64,000 nucleotides of DNA from Macrobrachium rosenbergii (Eukaryota; Arthropoda; Malacostraca; Decapoda; Palaemonidae). Position numbers and translations under genes: made by a program. Shown one piece after another: positions 1-12,997 of this stretch (positions are counted from its first letter, which is position 1; the number at the start of each line of letters is the position of its first letter). The stretch spans positions 2,017,969 to 2,081,968 of the forward strand of contig NC_089767.1 in the NCBI RefSeq assembly GCF_040412425.1, read 5' to 3'. The notes under the pieces were generated by a model. The model was not told where the DNA came from. It searched no databases and worked only from the letters and a program-made list of their open reading frames with translations.

Positions 1-734
1 CCCTTTAGTAGCTCTGAGGCGTGTCCGCCTTTCATATACGGTCAAGTTTCATTAAATAACGTCTTGGTAATTTTCCTTTTGTTATTATTATCCTTTTTTC
101 CCCTTCCATTCCTTCAAGATCGCTGTTTGTCCTGCCCCACATCTTTTGTCTGCTCGCCCGTCATAACATTGAGTTGGCGGTAGGCGCATAAAATTAAGCG
201 TAGTTTAAGGTTAGCAATTAAAACCTACGCGAATACTCTACGCCGCTACGACTATCCAAATTCGATTATTAATGGAGTCATCCCTCCTTCGCGTTGAACG
301 ATAAGCTGAGCCAAGTACGATTAAACAGATAAATTATCAATCAGATATGTATAGTCATTACAGTATCGTGTAAAAGGGATGTCATTTACAAAATAAACGC
401 TGTTTTTTCATTTACAACCTCTTCAAGGCAGATTGTACCCTAACCGCATGCATTTTATCTAAATTAAGTAACCGTGTGTTTTAATTCTTGAACAATAATA
501 TTTCTTTTCATTTGTTGTACAACCTCATATACGTGAGTCCTATAATCTTAATTAACTCCACAATTATTCGAGTCACTTTACTAAAGTTACAGTGGGTAAC
601 CAAATCTAAAGTAATTATTCTTTGCAAGTGTTTAAATCACTTTTGCGTCCTGTTAACGAAAATTGTCCCAATGTGTTATTAAAAGTAATGTCTCCAGCTT
701 CATAAAACCCTTAGGAGTAAAGTTCATTGCAAGG
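1..734. other. Intergenic, no gene seen
   Basis: This is AT-rich, apparently low-copy sequence. Open frames are short (64 codons or fewer) and lack recognisable domains. No RNA gene or promoter could be supported. Confidence 0.5.
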
Positions 735-937
735 CAGAATGGCAAATGCGCGTAAAGCATTTGCCGCTCATTCTGAATATGATGTACACACCCGAAGGAG
801 GTATGTACATCATCTTGTATGGGGAGGTATTATGATTAGCAAGTGCATGCAATTACCTCCCCACTCCATTGTTGTTGTTGTGTTGTTTCATTGCACCGCC
901 AGCCGGCCGATCGATAGACCATCTGTCTATCGACTTA
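735..937. repeat. Cluster of four consecutive hairpins
   Basis: Four adjacent inverted repeats can be read directly. The first pairs AGAATGGCAAATGC with GCATTTGCCGCTCATTCT. The second pairs GATGTACACACC with GGAGGTATGTACATC. The third pairs TGGGGAGGTA with TTACCTCCCCA around a 20-odd-base loop. The fourth pairs GATCGATAG with CTATCGAC. No terminal repeat enclosing the whole block was seen, so it may be a foldback element remnant or a structured regulatory stretch. Confidence 0.6.
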
Positions 938-2090
938 AAATAGGGTTTAAAAGATTAAAGCGCTCCCATTTTTGATAAGATCTTTCCTTCGAGGCAAAGT
1001 AATCTGGCTTGGGCGTTTTCTCCTACAGGCCAAAACCTCCCCCTAGGGCGGCAGGTGCAGTGAAGTCAAAGCATCTGTGTTGGGCGCACCCCTGCCCATA
1101 GGAGGATAAAGGCAAAAGCAGAACCGTCTTTACACCTGCAGCGGGCTGGAAGATATGGAGTGAACTTGTGAAGACGATCCCCAACACCTGGCCATCGATG
1201 CCCATGCATCTAACCAGTGGCCCTTCCCAAAGTATACTTCTCCTCGTGCCCGCTAGCCATGTCCTCGAGCCCACACGCCGTGGCCGGGTTTCGAGAGTCC
1301 CCTGTGCCCCTTTACGGAGCCCGTGCATCTCACCACGTGGAAGAAACTCGTCCTCGGAAATCGCAAGTCATCCACGGACCGCCTTCTACACGCCCTCGGA
1401 AAATCTGCTAAGGTAAAGTGCCCTGGAAGAGCCCCATTTCAGTCACGCTTTTTGTCTCGTAATATTTTCTTAAAGAAAGCCAGAAATCTCCGCTTGATAA
1501 TGTCGTGCACCTCTTGCATGGCCAGTATTAATTCTTTATTACTCCTTTGGCACCACTCCAGTGCAGCCTCGAATTCATTATTCTTTGTCTATTTTCATTA
1601 CTGGCGTATAATGTGCATATCTCTCATTTCAGAGGGATGCTATTTTCGTGGAAGCTTCTATAGGACTGTGGCTGATTTACAGTTTCATTCAACCTACTGA
1701 GTTCCTCTTTCATTACTAATGTCATTTATGTAAATACACTACTTTAAATGTGCCCACGTGTTTTACGTAATATTTCCCTCAGTAACCAGAGCCCTATGCT
1801 CATATGAAATTCTCCTTTGTTTTCCTTTTTTTTTTTTTACGTTTTCCCGTACCCACGAAGTCAGAATCACAAGGCTAAATTAACTTAAACTGTTGCTACC
1901 TGTTACTGCAAAATCATATTTCAAACTAAAACCACGGAAAAACGTAAATATATAAAATCTGTTTTACATTCCTCAGCATATTTGGATAAAATTCCCACTG
2001 AAAACATTGAAATGGAATGAAACTCGCCTTCCGTGCAGAACTTAAACCTTAAGTAGGTTAGCAGTTCAGCATTTTACGGCCACGCTAAAA

Positions 2091-2092
<2 letters not shown>
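938..2092. other. Intergenic, partly GC-rich, no gene seen
   Basis: The stretch 1000-1420 is richer in G+C than its surroundings and has overlapping open frames on both strands up to about 125 codons. None shows a domain, a signal peptide or a codon pattern that would support a gene. Confidence 0.45.

Positions 2093-2130
<38 letters not shown>
2093..2130. repeat. (CT)n microsatellite
   Basis: An uninterrupted CT dinucleotide tract of about 38 bases. Confidence 0.98.
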
Positions 2131-2133
<3 letters not shown>

Positions 2134-2588
2134 GTATACATGTATACAGATGCATTTTGAGTAAAAGTCACAATTTGGTATAAATGCATGCTTGAGGATA
2201 AACCATTAAGTTAACCTTACACAAGCTACTCGTGGTTTATTATAGCACACCGGAAAAGAATTCCTCTAATCCCAGCCATAATGAGTAAATAAAAAATTAG
2301 AAGGAAAAAGACTAGCGCGAAGATGAGAGAGCATTCCTTGCCGAATCGGACGTAAACAAAAACATTCGGACGGTGGAGAATACGGCTCAAAAACATGCTT
2401 CTGGCACACACACACACTCTTGGTAATTAATAGGTAATTCTGGTGTTTCGGACCCGAGCTTAAATAATACAGATTCTCGACGTGCTTCGGCCGAAGAGAG
2501 AACATTAAAACGCTCTGAAATATACAATATTGCAGCGCTGTTGCAAAATGCGCTGATGCGCTCATAAAACATTCCTGGCCTCGACTGC

Positions 2589-2991
2589 TTTTTAGTTTTC
2601 TGTAAAAGAAAATTATTGTGCCGGCTTTGTCTGTCCGCCCACACTTTATTCTGTCCGCCCTCAGATCTTAAAAACTACTGAGGCTAGAGGGCTGCAAATT
2701 GGTATGTTTATCATCAACCCTCCAGTCACCAAACATACCAAACTGCAGCCCTCTAGCCTCAGTAGTTTTGATTTTATTTAAGGTTAAAGTTAGCCATAAT
2801 CGTGTGTCTGGCAACGATATAGGATAGGCCACCATCAGGCTGTGGTCAAATTTTCATGGGCCGCGGCTAATACAGCGTTATAACGAGACCACCGAAAGAT
2901 AAATCTATTTTCGATGGACTTGATTATACGCTGTGGCGGCTGTGCAGAAAACTCGATTGCGCCGAAGAAACTTCGGCGCATTTTGTACTTG
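2589..2991 (+). repeat. Family B multi-hairpin element, copy 1
   Basis: A full-length copy of a ~400-bp interspersed element found ten times in this window. It starts TTTTTAGTTTTCTGTAAAAG. A central inverted repeat is built on CTGAGGCTAGAGGGCTGCA. Later come a CACCGAAA/TTTTCGGTGG-type hairpin (imperfect in this copy) and a terminal hairpin GCGCCGAAG/CTTCGGCGC, and the element ends near TACTTG. Orientation is arbitrary. It has no coding capacity. Confidence 0.85.
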
Positions 2992-3471
2992 TTTTCTCTT
3001 TCTCGCGTTTCTCTGTTTCTCTTCAGCTTTTTTGGCTGTTATGTGTATTTTATGTATTGCTCCTTATTGTATATTTAATTTCTGTTTATTTAGGTTGACT
3101 GTTGATTGGTAATAAGTAAAAATCTAGCGAAGACTGTACACAAACTTGTCCATTAGACAAAAAATTTCTTTACAGGTTCCATCGTTAGTATTAAATGTCC
3201 TCCCACCATTCCCCGCTCCCGACACGCCCACACCCACACTGCTCCCTTGAATCTAGGCTTTTGTTACAATAATTCAGTACAATCATTATCATTCTGCGAG
3301 ATTTTTAGAGTTCGCGTAGGCCATAAACACTCCATGGCGTCGTTTATGAAAAGCGGCTGCAATCTCGCTACTCTGGAGTTATTTATTGAATAGTTAAGCA
3401 ACGACATTCCAAAACGATTCGCATTTGTTTTCTTAAATGTTTTTCCGTTGAGTTTTAGTTTGATGACTTTT

Positions 3472-3474
<3 letters not shown>
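2992..3474. other. No gene seen
   Basis: Low-copy AT-rich sequence between a family B element and a GT microsatellite. No open frame or RNA signal stands out. Confidence 0.45.
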
Positions 3475-3528
<54 letters not shown>

Positions 3529-3663
3529 TTTTTGTTTGTTTTGTTTCGGCAGTCATTTACAGGACGAGGTTGCTAGAGCCACTTCTTGCTCCACGTTGCT
3601 TAATACCCTCAAGTATAACGAACGAGATATGGCCGTCGGTAGTAAATGTGCTTTTAGGTGTGC

Positions 3664-3746
<83 letters not shown>
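3475..3746. repeat. (GT)n and (AT)n microsatellites
   Basis: A (TG)n tract runs from 3475 to about 3525 and an (AT)n tract from about 3667 to 3746. They are separated by some 140 bases of low-copy sequence. Translations of these tracts give meaningless CVCV and YIYI strings. Confidence 0.97.
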
Positions 3747-3752
<6 letters not shown>

Positions 3753-3992
3753 CATGTATGTATATATGCATATATAAGGTATGAACTAGTAAATAAAGTA
3801 TTTGTTCATACATATAAATGCGTGCACATATGCGTTTGTATAGCACGTATGTGGTGTACATACATATTCGCAGATATCTTTCTAAGTGTCATCACTTGAA
3901 GTTGCCCAAAGAATTTCGCTTTTGTTTTTTCAATTCCTTCCCATCTTAGATATAAATATTTTTCGAGTTAACCATTTCTTATATTTTATGTT

Positions 3993-4600
3993 TTTTCATA
4001 TTTTACTGCCATCTTAAAGTTCTTTGCACTGTCAACTATAACCTCATAAATATCCTTAGAATGACGTTTGAATTATGCTGGAAATCACTCTTCCTTTCTT
4101 CGTCGCAATGTTTTATTTTATAAGTTTTCATATATTTACTCTCCGTAGGGCGGTAGTGCCGTCAGTGCACCTCACGTGGAGTACGGTAGGCATTACTTAA
4201 GGGTCTTTGCAGTGTCCTCTCGGCTCCTAGCTGCAACCTCTTTCGTTCCTTTTACTGTACCTCCGTTCATATTCTCTTTCTTCCATGTGACTTTCTACCT
4301 TCTCTAACAATTGTTTCAGAGTGCAACTGCTTTGAGGTTTTCCTTTTGTCACACCTTTCAAACCCTTCTTACTGTCTATTTCCCTTTGCGCTGAATGACC
4401 TCATAGGTCCCAGCTCTTGGCCTTTAGCCTAAGTTTTGTATTCCATTCCATTCCTTTCATATATCTACTGTCATGTTATCATTGTTCCTTGCTGCTTAAC
4501 CTCATGAATATCCACAGAATGACGTTTGAATTCTGGGGAAATCACTCTTCCTTCCCTCGTCGCGACGTTAAGGCCGAAACACACCGAGTAATTGGAAGCC
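3993..4600. repeat. Diverged tandem duplication of a ~133-bp unit
   Basis: The unit beginning TTTCATATTTTACTGCCAT at about 3993 starts again at about 4126 and resumes at 4455 after a family A insertion. Both copies later contain AGAATGACGTTTGAATT and AAATCACTCTTCCTT. The second copy was split by the SINE at 4141-4454. Confidence 0.65.
4141..4454 (+). mobile_element. Family A SINE, copy 1, with 15-bp target duplication
   Basis: This is one of nineteen family A copies. It reads from CTCCGTAGGGCGGTAGTGCC to a tail of ATTCC pentamers. It is flanked by TTTCATATATTTACT (4126-4140) and TTTCATATATCTACT (4455-4469), a 15-bp target-site duplication with one mismatch. Together with the simple-repeat tail this indicates retroposition. 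The pentamer end is taken as 3'. Confidence 0.85.
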
Positions 4601-5155
4601 AAAAACGTTCGGACGAAATCTGAAAATCGGTCGCCGCGAACGATTCCACCCAGTCGCCTCAAATCCCGGATGTTTTGGAAGAGGCCCTCCCATTGGCTGC
4701 CGCGGGTGGCCTCCAGCCTATCAAAAGCTTCTTCGACGGTTGAATTTTGAATCTCGACAATCCGAGTGAGCGAGGGACCCTCTGTGAGAGAGCGAAGCGA
4801 GCCTTTTTCGCCTCTCGCAGAAATTGGTTCATTTGAAGCACTGGCGGAGAGGCACAACTACTAAATTAAATTCGATTCGTGGCCAAAGTGGAGGAGGCAG
4901 CCCCAAGTGGCGATGATGACGGTGGGAAGTCGGGTTACCGCGTTGCGTGTCCCGTAGAAGGAAGAAAAGTGGTTGTGGGGGGAAGATGCAGATTTGTATG
5001 GGGTGGTTGGATCTCTCTCTCTCTCTCTCTCTCTGAATCAGTCAGTTAGTTATATTGTTTTAATGTTTCTAATAGTCACGGATCAGTTACAGAAAAAATC
5101 ACACATACATACACATAGGTGTGTGTGTGTATATATACAGTATATATATATATAG

Positions 5156-5231
<76 letters not shown>

Positions 5232-5265
5232 TGTATATATATATAGAAATAATGAACACAATCAC
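4601..5265. other. GC-richer low-copy block, then SSRs; no gene seen
   Basis: The stretch 4560-4965 is CpG-containing, non-repetitive and open on the minus strand for 128 codons, without any recognisable domain. It could be a promoter or an untranslated exon, but nothing in the sequence proves that. A short (CT)n at 5012-5033 and an (AT)n tract at about 5163-5230 follow. Confidence 0.35.
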
Positions 5266-5560
5266 TCGTGGAACAGAAATAAATTTCTGGCTCACATCAG
5301 GATCGAACCCGGGTTTTTCAACTGAAAGACGAGACCGCTGCCAACCAAGCCACACAAGTCATAAAAGAGGTTGGAACCTGAGTACCACTGTACCTAAGGC
5401 ATTACCTTGGCAGGCTAACTGCTTGCATACCAGCGTGTTTTCCCCAACTTCTCGACTCAGCAGTGACCCAATTGAATGAAATGCTGTCAGCTGAAAGACC
5501 TGGGTTCGAGCCTGATATGAGTCAAAAATTGATATATGTGTGTGTGCGTAGGCTTGTCTT
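5236..5560 (-). repeat. tRNA-like SINE fragments, composite
   Basis: On the minus strand a tRNA-like head carries a Pol III B box GGGTTCGATCC at about 5301-5311, with an A-box-like TGGCTTGGTTGG upstream of it. A second B-box-like GGTTCGAGCC lies on the plus strand at 5503-5512. The arrangement suggests two SINE pieces in opposite orientation, next to an (AT)n tract. Exact ends were not resolved. Confidence 0.5.
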
Positions 5561-5911
5561 GGGAATTTGTATCGAGTATATAAATAAAATATAATTTTCA
5601 CTAGAAGAATTCTCAAGAGCTTATGAATAAATGGGACATCACGACAATTAAAAAAAAAAGTGGAGCAATGACATATACTAGACATTAATTACTCGTCTAC
5701 CGTATAATATTGTACATGATAGTTTCAGTTGGACTCCTGTGGGCACCACAAGGGTAGAAGACCCATACCCACTTTGATGGAAACTAGGAAACATAAGTCT
5801 GGAGATGATATAGAGATTAGTGGAAATAAAATACAGGAAAGAATTGATTGTACTGCCCAGTTCCTTATATCTGGAATAACTTCAGACCGAAAATGAAATT
5901 ACCTATCATAG
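5561..5911. other. No gene seen
   Basis: Low-copy AT-rich sequence between SINE fragments. No open frame of note. Confidence 0.4.
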
Positions 5912-6005
5912 CTGCACTTCCTCTGACCAGGATTCAAACCTGCGCCGTTATTGGGGTGGAACACGTGTGACAGTGATTATGTCCACCGAGCCAGCAGGGG
6001 AGGTT
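5912..6005 (-). repeat. tRNA-like SINE head
   Basis: The minus strand shows an A-box-like TGGCTCGGTGG at about 5981-5991 and a B box GGTTTGAATCC at 5930-5940, spaced as in tRNA-derived promoters. It does not fold as a functional tRNA gene by eye, so it is called a SINE head. Confidence 0.5.
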
Positions 6006-6144
6006 AGAATTAATACCCAGCTCTACTGTATACTATATTTCTGACGAACTGAGGTTTTGCAATTAGATTAGGATGCAGTATATTCCTGCGCCCCATGATG
6101 GTTGAATAAATGCTACACCTGTTTTTACATTACACACATGTTAT

Positions 6145-7235
<1,091 letters not shown>

Positions 7236-7624
7236 GAGTAAAAAATGCGCCGAAGTTTCGTCGGTGCAGTCGAGTTTTCTGTCCTTCGTATAATCAAGGC
7301 CACCGCAAATAGATGTATCTTTCGGTGGTCTTGGTATAATGCTGTATGAGCCGCGCCCCATGAAACTTTAACCACGGTCCGGTAGTGGCCTGTCCTGTAT
7401 CGTTGCTGGATGCACGATTATGGCTAACTTTAACTTCAAACAAAATAAAAACTACTGAGGCTAGAGGGCTGCAGTTTGGTATGCTTGATGATTGGAGGGT
7501 GGAAGATCAACATAATTTGCAGCCCTGTAGCCTCAGTAGTTTTTAAGATCTGAGAGCGGACAGAAAAAGTGCTGACGGCCAGACAAAGCCGGCACAATAG
7601 TTTTCGTTTACAGAAAACTAAAAA
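7236..7624 (-). repeat. Family B multi-hairpin element, copy 2
   Basis: A reverse-oriented copy. It reads from the TGCGCCGAAG terminal hairpin, past the TCTTTCGGTGG region and the CTGAGGCTAGAGGGCTGCA palindrome, to CAGAAAACTAAAA. The terminal hairpin is partly degraded (CGTCGG instead of CTTCGG). Confidence 0.85.
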
Positions 7625-7849
7625 TTGAACCTTGCCACTCAGTTAACAAAGGAACGCACTCTTAGGTTAATGCAGAGGGTTTCACCTTTCAAATTCTCTT
7701 TTATTCCTTCTGTTCATTTCGTTTGGACGTTAGCCCACCTTCGCTGCGTATATATTAAAGATAGGTGCGATGATTATTGCGTATTAGTCAAAAAGATTTT
7801 TCAGGAATCAGCTATATTATAATGTGATTATTCAGTCACAAAATATAGA

Positions 7850-7852
<3 letters not shown>

Positions 7853-7919
<67 letters not shown>
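7853..7919. repeat. (CT)n microsatellite
   Basis: An uninterrupted CT tract of about 67 bases, just upstream of the LINE. Confidence 0.98.
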
Positions 7920-7922
<3 letters not shown>

Positions 7923-8117
7923 GTGACATTCTCTCGGTGAGACGTAATCGTTCATGGTCTGGATAATCTACCCCGATAATACGCGTCTTACATACAATTA
8001 GCGAATGAAATATAGCTAAAAGTGTTCGTGAACTATCGGTGATTAGCTTAACATCAGATTAGAGTGATAAACCGTCTAATAAGTTGTTTACGAGTGAATT
8101 AATAAAAGCTGAAAATC

Positions 8118-9420
8118 ATGGAGGAGTCAGCCAACAGTGGCAAAAGGTGGAGAAACCTAGCTTGCATTGGAGACATTCAATATGATGAATTGGCAGGAAG
8201 GGAACTTGGTTTGCTGATCGTGGAGATGAATTGCAACATCGACCAAAAGATGTGGAAGCATTCACAGACATATTGAAAGGATACGATCCTTCAAACTGGA
8301 GCAAATCTGTAGAAAATATAATGAAAATAATAGAAGGGATACCAATGAAAGTTCAAGTTATCAAAAGACTTATAAAGAAAATATACAAAAATCAACACAT
8401 TCCATCAAAGAAAATAAGTACGGTGCAATTAGTGAATATATTGATTGATGCAATAGGCAAACGGATCCCTAAAGCATGTAAACTATGTAGTGTGGTATAG
8501 CATTGTAAATCCACAAAACCTGATTAGGAAATGCTATGCTTGCCACGTACCGACACACCCTTCATGTGCTGAAGTTGAGCAAAATAGAAATAAGGACACA
8601 AAAATATTTTGCTCAACATGTCTAGTATGGATAGACAAGGTCATTAAATCAAGACTTAATGTACAGATTGTGGAGGATGAAGAAGAGGAAGAAGAGGAAA
8701 ACAGAAAAGAAGAAAAATAAGACTGAAGAGAGAGAAAAGATTAATGAAAACAAAGAACAGGATAATAGTATGGATGCAGAGAAACTCATAGATTCTACAT
8801 ATGAGGCAATACAGCAACATACATATGAAGAAATAAACTATGACCTGATAAATCAAAATAAAATCCCAAAGAGGTTGTACCGGATCTCCATACTGAGGGG
8901 AATGAACAAGAAAAAAAAAGAAAAGAAAGACACAGTATGCACCCTTTTTGAAAAGAGGGAATTGCAGGTTTGGTGAAAGATGTTATTACAAACATCCCAA
9001 GATATGTCACAATTATGAGATCTATGGCAAATGTGCATATCTAGATGGCTATGAAGAGAATGCAGAGATCTACATCCAAAAATATGTAGAAACTGGAAAG
9101 AAGGAAATGGATGTAGGTTTAATAAGAAATGTAGGTACATGCATCCTGTAGCCATGAAAGACCAAAATCAAAATCAAATACATATAAAAAAACCAAGGTA
9201 AAAATGAAACAAATAAAGAAAAGAACAAAGATCATGTGATGAAGGCAAAAAGCAAGCCAACAACACATTATGAAATGTCAGCACCACGATATGAGCCATC
9301 AGCACCTAGATATAGCACAAGGAAGAAGCAATGTATCTATGATGCTAGGGATGGTGCAGATATGGAGATAAGTGCAGGTTTATGCACAAAGTGAATAAAT
9401 ATGAAGCTGGAAGAACAAAT
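8118..9420 (+). pseudogene. LINE ORF1 remnant: PHD-like finger plus CCCH zinc fingers
   Basis: The start is the ATG at 8118 (MEESANSGKRW...). A frameshift near 8270 leads to the frame carrying CKLC at about 8476, CYAC and HPSC near 8533-8568, and CSTC at about 8611; together these form a C4HC3 PHD-like pattern. A Glu-rich stretch and a Lys-rich basic stretch follow. From about 8960 come CCCH fingers. The clearest are CRFGERCYYKHPKIC, CRFNKKCRYMHP (in another frame near 9110) and CRYGDKCRFMHK near 9355, with a broken one between the first two. PHD fingers are known in some LINE ORF1 proteins; a run of CCCH fingers is unusual and suggests RNA binding. At least three frameshifts are needed to read it through. 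Confidence 0.75.
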
Positions 9421-9544
9421 ATAATGGAAAAGTTGGATTTTTAATGTACGAATTTCTGGAAATGAAAAAAGATCAACATATCAGAACAGGAAAGAGACAT
9501 GGGAAAATCCTTATTATTACCCATATTAGATAATGGAGATAATA

Positions 9545-12455
9545 TGCAAACCATCATAGTGATGAACGCGCAGGGTCTAGTTTCGAGTAACTCAAAAAGA
9601 AAGATAGAGTTCTTAGAAGAACTAACCCAAAATGAAAAAAATAGAAATATTGAATATAAGTGAAACCTGGTATTCCCAAGAGACTGGTAATGATGACCAG
9701 ATAAAGGGTCTCCAAACTTATAGATCAGATAGAAAAATAGAAATCAAGGGGGAACCGCGATATATGGGAGAGATGCCAATCAAGGAAAAATCTGTGAGAA
9801 ATATAGTAACACAGAATGTGAATTAATAGCGGTAGAATTTGAATCTGAAAAATTAGTGAACATTGTAATATATAGACCCCTAATACTAAAGAGTTTGACA
9901 TAATAATTGAAAAATTGTATGAAATATGTAGAAATCACAAGGACTGGACTATACTCCTAACTGGAGACTTTAACTTTCCTTTTGTAGAATGGAAAGAACG
10001 AACAGGAGACTGTGGTTGTATTTATACATATAAAAAGAGAGCAGTAGTAGTGCAGAAGATAAGAGGCAATTTGAAAAGCTATTAGATATGCTACTAGAAC
10101 ATAACATTCAGCAAATAAATCACCTACCAACAAGAAAGAATAATATTTTAGACCTAGTATTTGTGAATGAGGTGAACTATGTTAAAGAAATAATAGTATA
10201 TAACACGAGTATTTCGGACCATAATGTCATAGAACTAACAGTCCGTTCCAGAACATACGAAAACAGAGAAAAGCAAGAGACAAAAAAATGGGAAGGATAT
10301 GGAAAATACAATTTCTATAGTAAGAATATAAATTGGTCAAAAATAAATGAAGAATTAAACAAAGAATGGGAAAACATATTTGTAAGTGATGATATACAGG
10401 TAAATACTGATATATTATATAAAATATTAGAGGAAATAGTGGAAAATATATACCGAAGAAAAAGTAATCATCAGTCACGAATTCCAAGAGACAGAAGGAT
10501 CTTATTCCAGAAAATTAGAAAGTGGAAAAAGCTCTTGCAAAAGAAAAGAATGCATGGAAAGTGATGGAACTAAAAAGTAAGATAGAAAATGCAGAACAAA
10601 AGATTATACAATCAAAAGAAAATGAAAAATGGAACCTAGAAGAAATGACACTACAAAATATCAAGCAAAACCCTAAAATTTTTTATTCATATGCAAAAAA
10701 GATGAATAAAATAAGAGTAGAAATAGGCCCTCTAAGAATTGAAGGGCGATTAACGAATGTAACATATTAGCAGAAAGATATAAGAGTGAATTTACACCTA
10801 GAATTGACAATGAAGATAATGATACAGAAATAAGAGATGAAAATACTGAATACTTATCAGATATAGATATTACAGAAGCCGATATTGTGCAGGCTATTAA
10901 TGAAATTAAAAATGGATCAGCAGCAGGACCAGATGGAGTACCTGCCATATTGTTAAAGAAAGTGGTTCATTCAATCGCAAAGCCGCTTAGCAATATTATT
11001 AACACAAAGTATAGATACAGGCAAGATTTATGATGAGCATAAATTAGCATATATTACTCCTACTTTCAAAAGTGGTTCAAGACTAGAGGCAAGTAATTAT
11101 AGGCCTGTGAGTCTGACATCTCATATTATGAAAGTATATGAAAGGGTAATGAAAAAAAATATAATGAAACATTTAATGAAAAATAGATTGTTCAATATAG
11201 GACAACATGGTTTTGTACCGGAAAAAGTACACAAACCCAACTGTTAGTCCACCATGAAAGCATATATAAAAATATGATAAATGAAAAAGATACAGATGTG
11301 GTTTACCTAGACTTTGCAAAAGCTTTTGACAAGGTAGATCATAATATATTAGCGAAAAAATTAGAAAACATAACATTGTTGACAAAGTAGGAAGATGGAT
11401 AAAAGAATTTTTGCAAAATAGAAAACAGATAGTGATTGCAAACGATGAGAAATCGGATGAAGCTACGGTAATATCCGGTGTACCACAGGGTACGGTGTTA
11501 GCTGCATTGCTGTTTGTGATTATGATTGCAGACATAGACAGTAATGTTAAGGACTCAGTAGTAAGAAGTTTCGCAGATGACACAAGAATAAGTAGAGAAA
11601 TTGCTTCTGATGAAGATAGGAACTCGCTACAAAGAGACCTAAACAAAATATATAAATGGGCAGAGATAAATAGGATGGTATTTAACTCTGATAAATTTGA
11701 ATCAATGAACTATGGTGATAAAGTAGGAATGCTATATGCATATAAAGGACCTAATAATGAGACAATCACAAACAAGGAAGCAGTTAAAGACCTTGGTGTG
11801 ATGTTGAATAGGAATATGTTATGCAATGATCAAATAGCAATTCTATTGGCAAAATGCAAAGCAAAAATGGGAATGTTGTTCCGGCACTTCAAAACAAGAA
11901 AAGCTGAACACATGATTATGCTTTATAAAATGTATGTACGTAGTCCACTTGAATATTGCAATATAATATGGTACCCACACTACCAAAAGGATATTGCACA
12001 AATAGAGAGTGTACAAAGGTCATTTACAGCTAGAATAGAAGAAGTTAAGGACCTTGACTACTGGGAAAGACTACAATTCTTAAATTTATATAGTCTTGAA
12101 AGGAGAAGAGAACGCTACATGGTAATTCAAGCATGGAAACAGATAGAAGGAATTACCGAAAACATCATGGAACTAAAATTATCAAAAAGAGCAAGCAGAG
12201 GTAGATTAATAGTGCCAAAAACTATACCAGGAAAATTAAGGAAAGCACCACGCACCAGCATCGATAATGCAGCGTCTATTCAATGCGCTACCAGCTTATC
12301 TGAGGAACATAACAGGAGTGAGCGTAGATGTGTTTAAGAATAAGCTCGACAAATATCTAAGATGCATCCCAGACCATCCAAGACTGGAAGATGCAAAATA
12401 TACCGGAAGATGCGTTAGCAACTCTCTGGTAGACATCAAAGGCGCCTCACACTGA
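9545..12455 (+). pseudogene. LINE ORF2 remnant: endonuclease and reverse transcriptase
   Basis: The endonuclease starts at about 9560 (VMNAQGL...) and continues through ISETW (about 9650), a GDFNFP motif near 9964 and a SDHN motif near 10215. The RT region includes AAGPDGVP (about 10921), YRPVSLTS (about 11099), LDFAKAFDKVDH (about 11309), SGVPQG (about 11475) and the catalytic FADD box (about 11570). So the active-site Asp pair is still encoded. The C-terminal part has LEYCNIIW and a final FNALPAYLRNI segment after a frameshift near 12290. Frame changes near 9635, 9830, 10020, 10560, 10770, 11010 and 11385 make it a pseudogene. Confidence 0.85.
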
Positions 12456-12503
12456 GGGACCTGGGGCAACCCGAACGAATTGTAAGGTCTGTAAGGTAAG
12501 GTA

Positions 12504-12506
<3 letters not shown>

Positions 12507-12537
<31 letters not shown>

Positions 12538-12548
12538 GTATGTTCTGG

Positions 12549-12613
<65 letters not shown>

Positions 12614-12627
12614 GAGAGAGAGAGAGA
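12507..12627. repeat. (CT)n, (AT)n and (AG)n microsatellites
   Basis: (CT)n lies at 12507-12534, (AT)n at 12550-12609 and a short (AG)n at 12613-12627, immediately after the LINE tail. Confidence 0.97.
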
Positions 12628-12997
12628 TCAGGCGTTCGCCACGCAGAAAAGTAGCTAAAAGCGGCGAAAAATTGCTCCGAATGAAGGCATATTCGGCTTA
12701 ACACCCTATTGTTGAATTTATCCAGAACAGCTATTTTTTCATTAAGAAATGAGATGGTTTTCCAGCATGTGGTGCCGTAGTCCAGTGTCTAAAATGCACT
12801 GAGCTGCAGAAAGATGCTTAACAACAATAGTATAGCCTATTTAATTAAGGTGTGTAAATGACATATAGCTGGTTCTTGCATATTTAATAAAAATAGGATT
12901 AAGTGCTCTTGAATGCAGTTGTAGCTCTTTTGAAATGATCTTTGAGCTTAAAATGCTATCTCTTATTTCTTGTGATCTTTCTGAATAATATGAATAA
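12628..12997. other. No gene seen
   Basis: Low-copy AT-rich sequence between the SSR block and a tRNA-derived SINE. Confidence 0.45.

Larger units (their letters stand above)
8118..12507 (+). mobile_element. Non-LTR retrotransposon (LINE) with zinc-finger ORF1, frameshifted
   Basis: A near-complete two-ORF LINE. The order is a zinc-finger ORF1, an apurinic-type endonuclease, a reverse transcriptase and a C-terminal domain. It ends with a short tail of GTAAG repeats (about 12480-12507) that abuts a CT microsatellite. The RT and C-terminal region resemble the CR1/Jockey-like LINE groups, but I cannot assign the clade. Several frameshifts interrupt both ORFs, so the copy is not autonomous. Confidence 0.9.

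Noticed and set aside
3476..3899. Open frames encoding CVCV and YIYI strings (also near 5.1, 6.1, 15.6, 20.0, 22.1, 26.2, 35.8, 37.9, 56.5 and 58.6 kb)
   Set aside because: They are translations of (GT)n and (AT)n microsatellites.
4471..4857. 128-codon minus-strand frame in a GC-richer block
   Set aside because: It has no domain or splice structure and overlaps a tandem duplication. It was kept only as a possible promoter or UTR region.
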